Shown: positions 9,436 to 20,063, counted from the first letter of the stretch. The stretch is 58,677 bases of DNA from Mycobacterium helveticum (GCF_007714205.1 NZ_VMQU01000018.1:1-58677), one strand, 5' to 3'. The notes: generated by a model not told the origin, from the letters alone. Translations and numbers: made by a program.

Positions 9436-10245
9436 TCAGCGGGCGAGATCCCACTGGCCGTAATCGGCCGCGAGGACGTCGTCGACGTCGACGTTGATGC
9501 CGCCCAGCAACGGGCCCGGGCTCGACGGGCTGTTGACCACGGCCTGATAGAGCACCGCCATGGGCTCGCGTTGCCCGCGCGACCACGCCTTCGTCTGCCA
9601 GGCCCACCGGTGCCCCGCAGTGCTCGAACTACCGATCACGCCGTCGCGGATCGCCCAGCCGCACACCTGGAAACTGCCGTAGACACCGGTGCGCCCGACG
9701 CCCATCACCGAGTTGAGACCGCGAAACCAGTTGAGCGCCAAGTCGTTCCAGGTGTTGGGGTTGATGTCCTCGTCGACGCTGAAGAAGATCGGGGCCGACG
9801 CGGGTCCGCCCGCCGCGGTGTGCAGCCGCAGCGCGGTCTGCGCGTCGGCCACGCCGCCGTCGTAACCGCGGGTGAAGTCCGACGGGGCGCCGGGCCAATT
9901 GGGCTTGCCGTACTGGTAATTGCTGACGATGTGCAGACCCGTCGCGCGCAGCGCGTCGGCGTACTCGCGAGTCAACGGCTTGGCTTGGAAGTTCGCGCCG
10001 GGCCGCGGCTCGGACACGTAGTTGATCACGCCGTCATAGCCGGCGGCCTTGATCTCCTCCGGGGCAATCCTGCGCTCGGCGAAATCGATCAGCTTGAGGT
10101 CGCCGGCCGACGCGGTCGGCGCGCCCGGCGTGGCGGTAGCCACCCCCGCACCCAGCAGGACCGGGGCGACGGCGAACTTGAGGACCTCGCGTCGTGAGAA
10201 CGGCCGCGCGTCACCCGGTCCGCGGGGCGCGGCCGAATCGTGCAT
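9436..10245 (-). CDS. Tat-exported DUF1906 (glycoside hydrolase-like) protein
   Basis: A 269-residue protein resembling M. tuberculosis Rv2525c. The N-terminus has a twin-arginine signal (SRREVLKF) followed by a hydrophobic stretch and an Ala-rich cleavage region. The mature part is a DUF1906 domain of TIM-barrel type related to glycoside hydrolases, with acidic motifs FSVDEDIN and VDVDDV that may form an active site, and IDFAERR at its start. Rv2525c is a Tat substrate linked to cell-wall/beta-lactam phenotypes; that role is carried over from the family, not shown here. It lies tail-to-tail with the L,D-transpeptidase (13 bases between stops) and is divergent from the cutinase. Confidence 0.88.
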   Translation of the reverse strand: MHDSAAPRGPGDARPFSRREVLKFAVAPVLLGAGVATATPGAPTASAGDLKLIDFAERRIAPEEIKAAGYDGVINYVSEPRPGANFQAKPLTREYADALRATGLHIVSNYQYGKPNWPGAPSDFTRGYDGGVADAQTALRLHTAAGGPASAPIFFSVDEDINPNTWNDLALNWFRGLNSVMGVGRTGVYGSFQVCGWAIRDGVIGSSSTAGHRWAWQTKAWSRGQREPMAVLYQAVVNSPSSPGPLLGGINVDVDDVLAADYGQWDLAR

Positions 10246-10326
10246 CGCGCGATGGTAACAAAGCCGGCCGCGCCGGCGGGGCCCCGAGACCGGCGGCCGG
10301 GAGGGCCCGCGTGCGCGCTACGGCTT

Positions 10327-11037
10327 GTGGGTCGGCCGCGCATCGTTTTGAATTCACTTGTGGCTGTCCGGCTCGCCCGTAGATCGGTGGCCGTCGCGTT
10401 GGCGGCGGCCGCGCTGGCGGCCGCGATGGTGCTGCCGTCCGAGACGCCCGGGGCCGCGTGGCCGGCCGCGGCGGCCGGTTGCCCCCCGGTGCAGGTCGTG
10501 TTCGCCCGCGGACGTCTGGAATCGCCGGGCGTGGGCGCCGTCGGCAACGCGTTCGTCGACGCGCTCAGGTCCAAGACGGGCAAGGACATCGGCGTGTACG
10601 CCGTGAACTATCCCGCCAACACGGAGGTGGCCATCGGGGCCAACGACATGAGCAAGCACGTCCGCTACATGATCGACAACTGCCCGAACACCAGACTGGT
10701 GCTGGGCGGCTATTCCCTCGGCGCGGCGGTCACCGACGTCGTGCTCGCGGTGCCTTTCTCCGCGTTCGGGTTCGACGACCCGCTCCCGTCGGACGCCGAC
10801 CAGCACATCGCCGCAGTCGCCTTGTTCGGCAACGGGACCCAGTGGATCGGTCCGTTCACGAACCTGAACCCGGCGTACGGCGCCAAGACCATCGAGCTGT
10901 GCCACGGCGACGACCCCATCTGCAACCCGGCCGACCCCCACACCTGGAACGACAACTGGCCCCAGCACCTCGCGGGGGCATACATCCAGGCCGGCATGCC
11001 CAACCAGGCTGCCGACTTCGTCGCGGGCAAACTCTGA
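10327..11037 (+). CDS. Cutinase family serine esterase, secreted
   Basis: A cutinase-like alpha/beta hydrolase of about 236 residues. After a signal peptide (SVAVALAAAALAAAMV core) come VVFARGR near the oxyanion loop, the nucleophile elbow GGYSLGA, the catalytic Asp region CHGDDPICNP, and a C-terminal His in PQHLAGAYIQAGM. Mycobacterial cutinases (Culp) are exported lipid esterases or phospholipases. The usual GYSQG is GYSLG here, with Gln replaced by Leu. The start is uncertain: GTG at 10327, TTG at 10348 and GTG at 10360 are all in frame and none has a clear ribosome site. It is divergent from the DUF1906 gene. Confidence 0.88.
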   Translation: MGRPRIVLNSLVAVRLARRSVAVALAAAALAAAMVLPSETPGAAWPAAAAGCPPVQVVFARGRLESPGVGAVGNAFVDALRSKTGKDIGVYAVNYPANTEVAIGANDMSKHVRYMIDNCPNTRLVLGGYSLGAAVTDVVLAVPFSAFGFDDPLPSDADQHIAAVALFGNGTQWIGPFTNLNPAYGAKTIELCHGDDPICNPADPHTWNDNWPQHLAGAYIQAGMPNQAADFVAGKL

Positions 11038-11109
11038 ACCCGCACGTCGGCGGGCGCGCCGGCGCCGACCCGGGTGCGCGTTGCGTCGTTTAGCTGTTCG
11101 AACTATAGT

Positions 11110-11125
11110 CTGGACACATGTCCAG
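11110..11125. promoter_or_regulatory. Short palindrome upstream of the glycosyltransferase operon
   Basis: CTGGACA and its exact reverse complement TGTCCAG are separated by two bases, about 90 bases before the first gene of the operon. The size and symmetry suit a dimeric repressor such as a TetR-type protein, but no regulator gene is adjacent, so this is only a candidate operator. Confidence 0.35.
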
Positions 11126-11214
11126 TTTGCTGTCGCGGAGTTCTCGGGTGCGTTGATGGGAACGGAGTGGGGGCCGCTCGTCCGTGGTGTTCCAGCAGCG
11201 GATAAGAGTTGAGT

Positions 11215-12471
11215 ATGCGAATCGCCCTGCTGTCCTATCGCAGTAAGGACCATTGCGGCGGACAGGGCGTCTACGTGCGCCACCTGAGCCGCGGTCTGGT
11301 CGACCTCGGGCACGACGTCGAGGTGTTCTCCGGCCAGCCCTATCCCGAGCTGCTCGATCCGCGGGTGCGGCTGACCAAGGTGCCCAGCCTGGACTTATAC
11401 CGCGAGCCCGACCCGTTCCGGGTGCCCCGTCCGAGTGAGATCCGGAGCTCGATCGATCTGCTGGAACTGCTCACCGTGTGGACGGCCGGCTTCCCCGAAC
11501 CGCGGACATTCACCCTGCGCGTGGCGCGGCTGCTGGCCGACCGGGTCAACGATTTCGACCTCGTCCACGACAACCAGAGCCTGGGCACCGGGCTGCTCAC
11601 CATCGCCGAGTCGGGTTTGCCGGTGGTGGCCACCGTGCACCACCCGATCACCCGCGACCGGATGCTCGACCTGGCCGCCGCGCGCTGGTGGCGCAAACCG
11701 CTGGTGCGTCGCTGGTACGGCTTCCTGGACATGCAGCAGGAGGTGTCGCGCCAGATCCCCGACCTGCTGACCGTCTCGTCATCGTCGGCGGCGGACATCG
11801 TCGCCGACTTCGGGGTCGCCCCCGAGCAGCTGCATGTGGTGCCGCTCGGCGTGAACACCGAACTGTTCATGCCGGGGTCCTCCCCGCGGCAACCCGGGCG
11901 CGTCATCGCCATCGCCAGCGCCGACACCCCGCTGAAGGGGGTCCGCACCCTGCTGCACGCGGTGGCCAGGCTCCGGGTGAACCGCGACCTCGAGCTGCGG
12001 CTGGTCGCCAGGGTGGAGCCCAACGGCCCCACCCACAAACTCATCGCCGAGCTCGGCATCTCCGACATCGTCCACATCACCAGCGGGCTGTCCGACGCCG
12101 CGCTGGCCGCCTTGTTCGCGTCGGCCGAGGTCGCCTGCATTCCCTCCCTCTACGAAGGGTTTTCGCTGCCCGCGGTGGAGGCGATGGCCAGCGGCACCCC
12201 GGTGGTCGCGAGCCGGGTGGGCGCGCTTCCCGAAGTCGTCGGGACCGACGGTGCCTGCGCCGAGCTGGTGCCGCCGGCCGACGTCGAGGCGCTCACCCGG
12301 GCGCTCGGCGGTCTGCTCGACTCACCCGAAAAGCGCCGCAGCATGGGGCGGGCGGGCCGCGAACGTGCGGTCAACGTGTTCAGCTGGGACGCCGTGGCGG
12401 CTCAGACCGTGGCGGTCTACGAGCGGGCGATCGCGCGCCGGGCCTCCGCCGGGGGCGAAGCCCGATGCTGA
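11215..12471 (+). CDS. Glycosyltransferase family 4 (GT-B fold)
   Basis: A retaining glycosyltransferase of 418 residues with two Rossmann-like domains. The N-terminal acceptor domain opens with IALLSYRS and a Gly-rich GGQGVYVRHLS loop; the C-terminal donor domain has the GT4 signature PSLYEGFSLPAVEAMASGTPVV, with the two glutamates of the EX7E motif. It should transfer a sugar from a nucleotide- or lipid-linked donor on the cytoplasmic face. A TTG two codons upstream is possible, but the ATG at 11215 is preferred. The stop overlaps the next methyltransferase start (ATGCTGA), so the genes are translationally coupled. Donor and acceptor are unknown. Confidence 0.92.
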   Translation: MRIALLSYRSKDHCGGQGVYVRHLSRGLVDLGHDVEVFSGQPYPELLDPRVRLTKVPSLDLYREPDPFRVPRPSEIRSSIDLLELLTVWTAGFPEPRTFTLRVARLLADRVNDFDLVHDNQSLGTGLLTIAESGLPVVATVHHPITRDRMLDLAAARWWRKPLVRRWYGFLDMQQEVSRQIPDLLTVSSSSAADIVADFGVAPEQLHVVPLGVNTELFMPGSSPRQPGRVIAIASADTPLKGVRTLLHAVARLRVNRDLELRLVARVEPNGPTHKLIAELGISDIVHITSGLSDAALAALFASAEVACIPSLYEGFSLPAVEAMASGTPVVASRVGALPEVVGTDGACAELVPPADVEALTRALGGLLDSPEKRRSMGRAGRERAVNVFSWDAVAAQTVAVYERAIARRASAGGEARC

Positions 12472-13209
12472 CGGTGGACTTCGACCGGCTCGGCGTCGGG
12501 CCGGGCAGCAGGGTGATCGATGTGGGGTGCGGGGCGGGCCGGCACGCCTTCGAGGCATACCGGCGCGGCGCCGACGTCGTCGCGTTCGACCGCGACGAGT
12601 CCGAACTGCGCGGTGTGGAAACCATGTTGCGGGCGATGGGCGAGACCGGTGAGGCGCCTCCGGATGCATCGGCGAAGGCCGTTGCCGGCGACGCGCTCAG
12701 CCTGCCCTACGCCGACGAGACGTTCGACTGCGTCATCGCCTCGGAAATCCTGGAGCACGTGCCGCAGGACGACGCCGCGATCGCCGAGCTGATCAGGGTG
12801 CTCAAAGTCGGTGGCACGCTGGCGGTCAGCGTCCCGCGGTGGTTGCCCGAACGGGTGTGCTGGCTGCTTTCCGACGAGTACCACGCCAACGAGGGCGGCC
12901 ACGTGCGGATCTACCGGGCCAGCCGGTTACGCGACAAGATCACCGGCGGCGGAGTGCACTGGACGCACGCGCACCACGCGCACGCGCTGCATTCGCCGTT
13001 CTGGTGGCTGAAATGCGCCGTCGGCGTGTCGAACGCCGACCATCCCGCGGTGACCGCCTATCACAAGCTGCTGGTGTGGGACCTGATGCAGCGGCCGAAG
13101 CTGACGCGGATCGCCGAATCGCTGCTCAACCCGCTGGTGGGCAAGAGCGTGGCGATGTACTTCACCAAGCCGCGGGCGACGGAAAGCGGAGTCACTCCGG
13201 GGTTTTCAG

Positions 13210-13223
<14 letters not shown>
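12465..13223 (+). CDS. Class I SAM-dependent methyltransferase, in glycosyltransferase operon
   Basis: A 252-residue Methyltransf_11-type enzyme. Motif I is RVIDVGCGAGRH (about residues 17-28), followed by the acidic VVAFDRDE and the later LEHVPQDD and LKVGGTLAVSVP. The ATG overlaps the glycosyltransferase stop by 7 bases, and the 3' end overlaps the following gene by 14 bases, strongly implying a shared transcript and a shared product. It probably methylates a sugar or lipid made by this set, or a precursor, but the substrate cannot be read from the sequence. Confidence 0.9.
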
Positions 13224-14956
<1,733 letters not shown>

Positions 14957-15196
14957 TTATCGGTCGTCCCGGTTGGTGCGTCCGGCGGGCCGGCCAATCG
15001 GGGACGGCCGCGCCGCCGGTTGGCCCGAACCCCGCCGCGACAAGGCTTGCGGCCCACGGTGGCCGGTCGGGCGTCGCAACGTTCGATCCGCGAATGGGGA
15101 CGAACGACCCTGCCCGGCGCGCGGTCCGGCTGCCTATTCTGCTCGTGGTCGCGGCGCCAGCCGGGTCGAGGGTGTGGCAGCAGAAGGGATCGGGCT

Positions 15197-16861
15197 GTGG
15201 GCTTCTTTCGGGTGGTGGCCCTGGACGTGGACGGCACCCTGACCTCGGCGGGCAGGATTCCGAAGGAGGCGTTGCAGGCCATCGAGCAGGTGCGTCGCGA
15301 CGGTCTGCTGGTGGTGCTGGCCACTGGCCGGATCGGGGCCGAGCTGGCGGCAAGCTTCCCGCAGATCGCCAACCGTGTCGATGCGTTGGTGCTGGAAAAC
15401 GGGGCGGTGGCCCGGATCGGCGGGAAGACCTATCCGCTGTCGACGCCGGTCGACCGGGCCCTGGACGCGGCACTGGATGAGCACGGCGTGGTAAGCCGGC
15501 GTGGCGAGGTCATCCTGGCCACCCAGGGTGAGTACGCCGCGACGGTCCTCGAGGTGATCGGCGAGCTGGGACTGGACTGTCAGATCGTGCGGAACCGGGC
15601 CGAGCTGATGGTGGTGCCCGCCGGGTTCACCAAGGGGACCGGCCTGGCCGCGGTGCTGGCACGGTTGCACCTGTCCCCCCACAACACGATCGCCGTCGGG
15701 GACGCCGAAAACGACCTCTCACTGTTCGGGTCGGCTGAGATCGGCGCCGCCGTGGCCGACGCGGTCCCGTCGTTGCGCGAACACGCCGATCTGGTGCTCG
15801 ACCAGCCGGACGGTGCCGGGGTGGCCGAGCTGCTCGGCGGCGCATACCTCAGCGGGGCGCGGCGGTGGTGCCCGCCGCGGCGGTGGGTGCAGATCGGCAT
15901 CTTCGACGACGGGACACCGGCGAAGGTGCCCGGTAGCCAGGCGCGCATGGTGGTGACCGGGCCGGCCGGGTCGGGCAAGAGCTACCTGGTCGGGTTGCTG
16001 GCGGAGGAATGGATGGACGCCGGCTACTGCGTGCTGCTCGTCGACCCCGAAGGGGACCATCGACAACTCGAGCAGCTCAACCGCGTCCAGGTCGTCGACG
16101 TCGAGGCGGGGCTGCCCGAACCGGTGGAACTGGTCGGATTGCTGCAGCCGCACACGGGGCTGGTCGTGGACCTCTCGGCGCTGCCCACCGCCGACAAGAT
16201 CGACTATCTGCAACGACTGCGGCCGGCGGCCGAAGCCCAGCGGGAGGCCCGCGGATTTCCCCACTGGGTCATCTACGACGAGGCCCACCTGCTGGGCGCG
16301 GACCAGCCGCCGCACTGGACGCGGCGCGGTGGATACCTGCTGTCGTCGTTCATGCCCGCCTTGCTACCCGAGGGTGAAGTCGGCGAGACTGACATCGTGC
16401 TCACCGTCGGCGGCATCGACCCGGTGAGCAGCGTTGCGCCCGAACCGGTTCGGCGGGCATCGATCCAGTTCGGCACGGCTGCGCCCCGTGCGTTCACGAT
16501 CGCGGCACGTCGCACCGGCCATGTGCGGCACAGCCACAAGTACGCCGACGTGTTGCTGCCCAAGGAGCGCCGGTTCTACTTCCGCCCGACCGACGGGCGC
16601 GCCATCCCGGCGGCGGGGACCATGCACGAGTTCCGCACCGCGCTGGGGAATCTCGATCCGCGGGCGCTGCAGTATCACCTCGAACGCGGCGACTTTTCCC
16701 GCTGGCTCGGCGACACCATCGCCGACATGGACCTCGCCGCGCAGGTCAGCGCCTGGGAAGATGAGTTGGCGGCGCGTCGCGCCGCCGACGTGCAACGCGT
16801 ACGGCGCCAGTTGATCCACGCCATCGAAGACCGCTATTCCGCCTCCACGGAGCGCGGCTGA
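15197..16861 (+). CDS. Fusion of HAD phosphatase and HerA/VirB4-like ATPase
   Basis: A 554-residue two-part protein. Residues 1-210 form a HAD-IIB (Cof-type) phosphatase: motif I DVDGTLT with D10 and D12, LATGR as motif II, a conserved lysine in GFTKGTG, and motif IV GDAEND at 168-173. Residues about 245-520 form a P-loop ATPase: Walker A GPAGSGKS at 255-262, LLVDPEGDH following, and Walker B VIYDEAH at 358-364, resembling the HerA/VirB4/DUF87 group. GTG at 15197 follows AGAAGGGAT by 7 bases. Each half looks intact. The fusion hints at a sugar- or nucleotide-phosphatase controlled by, or feeding, an ATP-driven motor; what it acts on is unknown. Confidence 0.88.
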   Translation: MGFFRVVALDVDGTLTSAGRIPKEALQAIEQVRRDGLLVVLATGRIGAELAASFPQIANRVDALVLENGAVARIGGKTYPLSTPVDRALDAALDEHGVVSRRGEVILATQGEYAATVLEVIGELGLDCQIVRNRAELMVVPAGFTKGTGLAAVLARLHLSPHNTIAVGDAENDLSLFGSAEIGAAVADAVPSLREHADLVLDQPDGAGVAELLGGAYLSGARRWCPPRRWVQIGIFDDGTPAKVPGSQARMVVTGPAGSGKSYLVGLLAEEWMDAGYCVLLVDPEGDHRQLEQLNRVQVVDVEAGLPEPVELVGLLQPHTGLVVDLSALPTADKIDYLQRLRPAAEAQREARGFPHWVIYDEAHLLGADQPPHWTRRGGYLLSSFMPALLPEGEVGETDIVLTVGGIDPVSSVAPEPVRRASIQFGTAAPRAFTIAARRTGHVRHSHKYADVLLPKERRFYFRPTDGRAIPAAGTMHEFRTALGNLDPRALQYHLERGDFSRWLGDTIADMDLAAQVSAWEDELAARRAADVQRVRRQLIHAIEDRYSASTERG

Positions 16862-16920
16862 CGAAAGACGGAACCATGCGCTCGCATGTCCGGATAACCA
16901 CAACTGAAAGAGGAGCCACT

Positions 16921-17616
16921 ATGTCATCGACTGCGTCATCGACTGCGTCATCGACGTCACCGCTACCGCACACCGCCACGCCCCCGGCGTACCCCGGCAC
17001 CGCGCGACGAGGCGGGCACCGACTGCGGCCGGCCATCGTCGCCGCGAGCCTCCTGGTGACCGCCGTGACCGGTGCGGCCGCCCTCACCGACACGGTTCGC
17101 CCGTCAGAACGGACCCCGCCCGCGACCACAACGGCGCGCGGCATGGCGATCGCGCTCACCTCGGCCGAACCGATCGTCATCGACCAGGGCATCTCCATCA
17201 CGCCCGCACCCGGCTGGGATCTCGTGGATCGGGGCACGAACTGGGTCACGCTGGCCGACACCGACGCCGGCACGCGGATGCGGGTCACGGTCAAGCCCGC
17301 CGCCGGGACCGACGTCGTCGCCGCGCTGCAGGCCGACGTCGCCAATGAGGTGGCCAACACCGTCCTGACCAATCTTGCGCCGTCGAGCGGGATCGATACC
17401 AAGACCGTGCAGGGCAGGAACTTTCAGCAGGCAGCCCGGATGGACTACACCGCGGACAACACGGTGGGAATCGACACCACCCCCATCCTCGGCGTGTTCA
17501 TGGAGTTGCTGAACCCCTCGAACCGGATGTCCGCGTTCATCGACGACCGGGAAGCGAGCGTCTCGCCCGCCTATATAGGCAGCGCCGCCCAGGCGATGAT
17601 CAACTCCATGCTGTGA
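16921..17616 (+). CDS. Membrane-anchored exported protein, paralogue A
   Basis: A 231-residue protein with a low-complexity Ser/Thr/Pro N-terminus, a hydrophobic segment at about residues 38-54, and an extracytoplasmic domain. Its core PIVIDQGISITPAPGW, then RGTNWVTL, and the C-terminal end MINSML recur almost unchanged in the gene at 19353-20063, so the two are paralogues. The start is set by GAAAGAGGAG shortly before 16921; an ATG at 16876 lacks such a site. The first codons contain a 12-base repeat (TCATCGACTGCG) twice plus a partial third copy. I do not recognise a named family. Its neighbours are a Pro-rich secreted peptide and a zinc-ribbon membrane protein. Confidence 0.85.
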   Translation: MSSTASSTASSTSPLPHTATPPAYPGTARRGGHRLRPAIVAASLLVTAVTGAAALTDTVRPSERTPPATTTARGMAIALTSAEPIVIDQGISITPAPGWDLVDRGTNWVTLADTDAGTRMRVTVKPAAGTDVVAALQADVANEVANTVLTNLAPSSGIDTKTVQGRNFQQAARMDYTADNTVGIDTTPILGVFMELLNPSNRMSAFIDDREASVSPAYIGSAAQAMINSML

Positions 17617-17654
17617 CGGTTCGCGGATCCGGGTGAAAAACCACGCGGCCCGGG

Positions 17655-17870
17655 TCAGCAGTTGACGCCGGGGATGCAGCCCGTGTCCCCCGGCGAGTCG
17701 CTGTCCGGTGGCGGCGCCGACGGCGGGCTGGAGGAAGGGGTCGACGAAGGAGTCGTGGTGGGCGAGTCGAGGGGGCCGCCCGCAAACCCGAATCCCGAAA
17801 CGGCCAACGCCGCAGCGACCATAGCCGCACCGGCGAGGAGCCTGACCGCCTGCCGTGCCTGTGAACCCAT
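17655..17870 (-). CDS. Small secreted Pro/Ser-rich protein
   Basis: A 71-residue protein. A clear signal peptide (basic start, then LLAGAAMVAAALAVSGFGFAGG) is followed by a low-complexity Ser/Pro/Thr linker and a C-terminal tail GCIPGVNC whose two cysteines could form a disulfide. The ATG at 17870 is chosen because GGAG lies 6 bases upstream; another ATG two codons earlier would put the site inside the frame. Function unknown. It sits between the two paralogous exported proteins but on the opposite strand. Confidence 0.65.
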   Translation of the reverse strand: MGSQARQAVRLLAGAAMVAAALAVSGFGFAGGPLDSPTTTPSSTPSSSPPSAPPPDSDSPGDTGCIPGVNC

Positions 17871-18182
17871 CAGCATCTCCGTTTCATCCTGGTTGCCAAC
17901 CTTTCACCCCGCAAGCACCTCCGTGCGCGCGTCCATGAGGTAAACTGCGCCTTAACGTTTCATCGCCCGGCGGCGCCAGAGGTAGGGCCATTGGTCCCGG
18001 CAGGTGAGGACTTTAGGTTCCGGCGTCGGCGATTCTGGCGGCTGTACGGTCGGGCTCAGCGGTTCCGGCGCGCTCGGCCGCACGTGGTTGGTCATCGTCG
18101 TGCCTGTGACGGGCGGGAAAGCTTGGTGCGCAATGCGTTCAGTGCATCTCGTGCATTCGGGGGCCGGGTACCGGAGGATATG
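17871..18182. other. Intergenic region upstream of the zinc-ribbon membrane protein
   Basis: About 310 bases between divergent genes. I see no gene here. GGAGG at 18173-18177 is the ribosome site for the downstream gene. Promoters for both flanking genes should lie in this stretch. Confidence 0.4.
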
Positions 18183-19325
18183 ATGGAGTGTCCTGTCTGC
18201 TCGACCCCGCAACCAGACGCGGCCCGCTTCTGCGCCCGTTGTGGCACGCCGTTGCATCCGGCGATCGACCGGTCCGGGCATTTCGCCGCCCATCCCGAGG
18301 AACCGGTACGGGCGCTGGCGGTGATGAGCACGTTGATGCCGCACCTCGCCGGTGGTCGGCACCACATCTACCGCACCGCGATCGCGGTGACGTTGCTGGT
18401 GGCGTTGGTCGCCGCGGCGTTCGGGGTGCTGTCGGTGGCGTTGGTGCTGGCGGCGATCGCGCTGCCGGCGGCGGTGCTGACCTACGTGTACGACCACGAT
18501 GTGTGGCCCCGGGAATCCGTCACCGTCATCGGTGTGGCGGTCGTGCTCCCGGTGCTGTTCGGCGTGGGCGTGGGGGTGCTCGAAAGCCACTTCACGGCGC
18601 CGGTGCTGCTGGCCGCGCCGGACCACCGGATACCCGCGCTCACCCACGTTCTCGAGTTGGGCGTGCTCGTCCCGGTTGTGGGCTTTGTCGCGGTGCTGAT
18701 CGCGCCGATGGCGATCACCGCTCGCGCAGCATTCAAGCACCCCGTCGACGCCGTGGTCGTCTGCTCACTCAGTGGGGCCGCACTGTCACTGGGGCTGAGC
18801 GTTGTCGTGCAGCGCGGGGCGTTCAGCCGCATCGAGGCGACCGCCGGGGATCCGGCGCACGTGGCGTTCATCGCCCTGACGCTCGGCTTCTTGCAGCCCA
18901 TCATCTTCGCCACGGCGGCAGCCATGGCCGTGGTTCCGCTGCGCGGCGCCGGGGTCGGTGTCGCAGCGGGAGTCGCCAAAGGTCTGGGTTTGGTGGTGCT
19001 GTACGAGTTGGCCACCGTCTTGCTGACGCCCTACGGCACCAGGGGCATCGTGCTCACCACGCTGGCGGCGCTGGTGCTGGCCGCGGCCGGAATTCTCGGC
19101 ACGCGCGCGGTGTTGCACACCTCGCTTCTGGCGGAAGCCCGGGCGGCCCTGACCGGAGAGGCCGCGTTGGCAGGTGCCCCGGCCGCCGGTCAGATTTGCG
19201 CGCACTGCGGCGCGGCACTGGGTGCCGGCGCCGCGTTCTGCCAGGTCTGCGGGACGGCCACGGCCGCAATGGCACGCCATCCGGACGCGCCGGCGGGCCC
19301 CACGGGTGCCGCGCCGACGGCCTGA
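18183..19325 (+). CDS. Polytopic membrane protein with a zinc ribbon at each end
   Basis: A 380-residue protein. An N-terminal zinc ribbon (C3, C6, C17, C20) and a C-terminal one (CAHCG then CQVCG) frame a central region of roughly seven to eight hydrophobic helices between about residues 60 and 330. If both ends are cytoplasmic, an even number of helices is required. GGAGG lies 5 bases before the ATG at 18183; the ATG one codon earlier is too close. I do not recognise the family; short resemblances to PrsW-like or other intramembrane enzymes are not backed by catalytic motifs. It is followed 27 bases later by the paralogue at 19353, so they are likely co-transcribed. Confidence 0.82.
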   Translation: MECPVCSTPQPDAARFCARCGTPLHPAIDRSGHFAAHPEEPVRALAVMSTLMPHLAGGRHHIYRTAIAVTLLVALVAAAFGVLSVALVLAAIALPAAVLTYVYDHDVWPRESVTVIGVAVVLPVLFGVGVGVLESHFTAPVLLAAPDHRIPALTHVLELGVLVPVVGFVAVLIAPMAITARAAFKHPVDAVVVCSLSGAALSLGLSVVVQRGAFSRIEATAGDPAHVAFIALTLGFLQPIIFATAAAMAVVPLRGAGVGVAAGVAKGLGLVVLYELATVLLTPYGTRGIVLTTLAALVLAAAGILGTRAVLHTSLLAEARAALTGEAALAGAPAAGQICAHCGAALGAGAAFCQVCGTATAAMARHPDAPAGPTGAAPTA

Positions 19326-19352
19326 CCACGACAGCAAACGGGAGCCAGAGCC

Positions 19353-20063
19353 ATGATGTCATCCACGCCACCGAAAGCGCCTCCGCCCGTGCGGTACCCG
19401 GGCGGCAGCGCACGCGTCGGCCGCCGGCCGCGCCCGTTCGTCGTCGCCGCGACCGCCGCGATCGTTCTGAGCGGCACCACCAACGCGCCCGAACTGCCGC
19501 GAACGGTGCCCCGCGGCCATGCCGTCACAGCGGAAGCGACTGCACCAGAGACGATTTCATCGACATCAGGGAGAGAGCGGGGCGCGGCGATCAGGCTGAT
19601 GTCGGCCGGCCCGATCGTCATCGCCAACGGCATCTCGCTCACCCCGGCACCGGGCTGGACGCTCACGAACCGGGGCCCGAACTGGGTCACGCTCTACAAC
19701 GCCGATTCCACCGCGCGCATCCAGGTGGAGGTCAAACCGGCCGGCGGGGCGGATATCCTCGCCGAGCTGCAGGCCGACATCAACAGGTTGACCAGTACGC
19801 CGACCACCGGATTGACCAATGTGACGAACTTGACCGGGCCTTCCGTAAAAGCGCGGCACGGCGCCAACTTCCAGCAGCAGGCCTCCATCGACTACACCGC
19901 CGACATATCGACACAGCAGGGCACCATTCCCGTCCTCGGTGTCTTCGACGAGCTGTTGAACACCTCGACCCTGCTGTCGGCCTTCATCGACTACAGGGAG
20001 GACGGCGAGGCCTCCACCCATTCCGCCGACTCCGGAGGAATGATGATCAACTCGATGCTCTGA
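19353..20063 (+). CDS. Membrane-anchored exported protein, paralogue B
   Basis: A 236-residue protein sharing the plan and motifs of the protein at 16921: a basic N-terminus, a short hydrophobic segment near residue 30, PIVIANGISLTPAPGW, RGPNWVTL, FQQQASIDYTAD, a PVLGVFDELLN block and the terminal MINSML. The homologous blocks align over about 150 residues with only small gaps. GGAG lies 8 bases before the ATG. It is probably co-transcribed with the zinc-ribbon membrane protein. The conserved domain may be a surface or lipoprotein-like module binding a common partner; no enzyme motif is visible. Confidence 0.83.
   Translation: MMSSTPPKAPPPVRYPGGSARVGRRPRPFVVAATAAIVLSGTTNAPELPRTVPRGHAVTAEATAPETISSTSGRERGAAIRLMSAGPIVIANGISLTPAPGWTLTNRGPNWVTLYNADSTARIQVEVKPAGGADILAELQADINRLTSTPTTGLTNVTNLTGPSVKARHGANFQQQASIDYTADISTQQGTIPVLGVFDELLNTSTLLSAFIDYREDGEASTHSADSGGMMINSML

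Noticed and set aside
11101..11160. Possible 12-residue leader peptide, or link to a 13E12-type repeat with an SOS box
   Set aside because: The ATG overlaps the palindrome and has no ribosome site; only half of a TTCGAAC-type box is present, and no 13E12 protein sequence follows.
18183..19325. PrsW-type intramembrane protease
   Set aside because: The catalytic glutamates and histidines expected of PrsW were not visible; only general membrane topology is similar.
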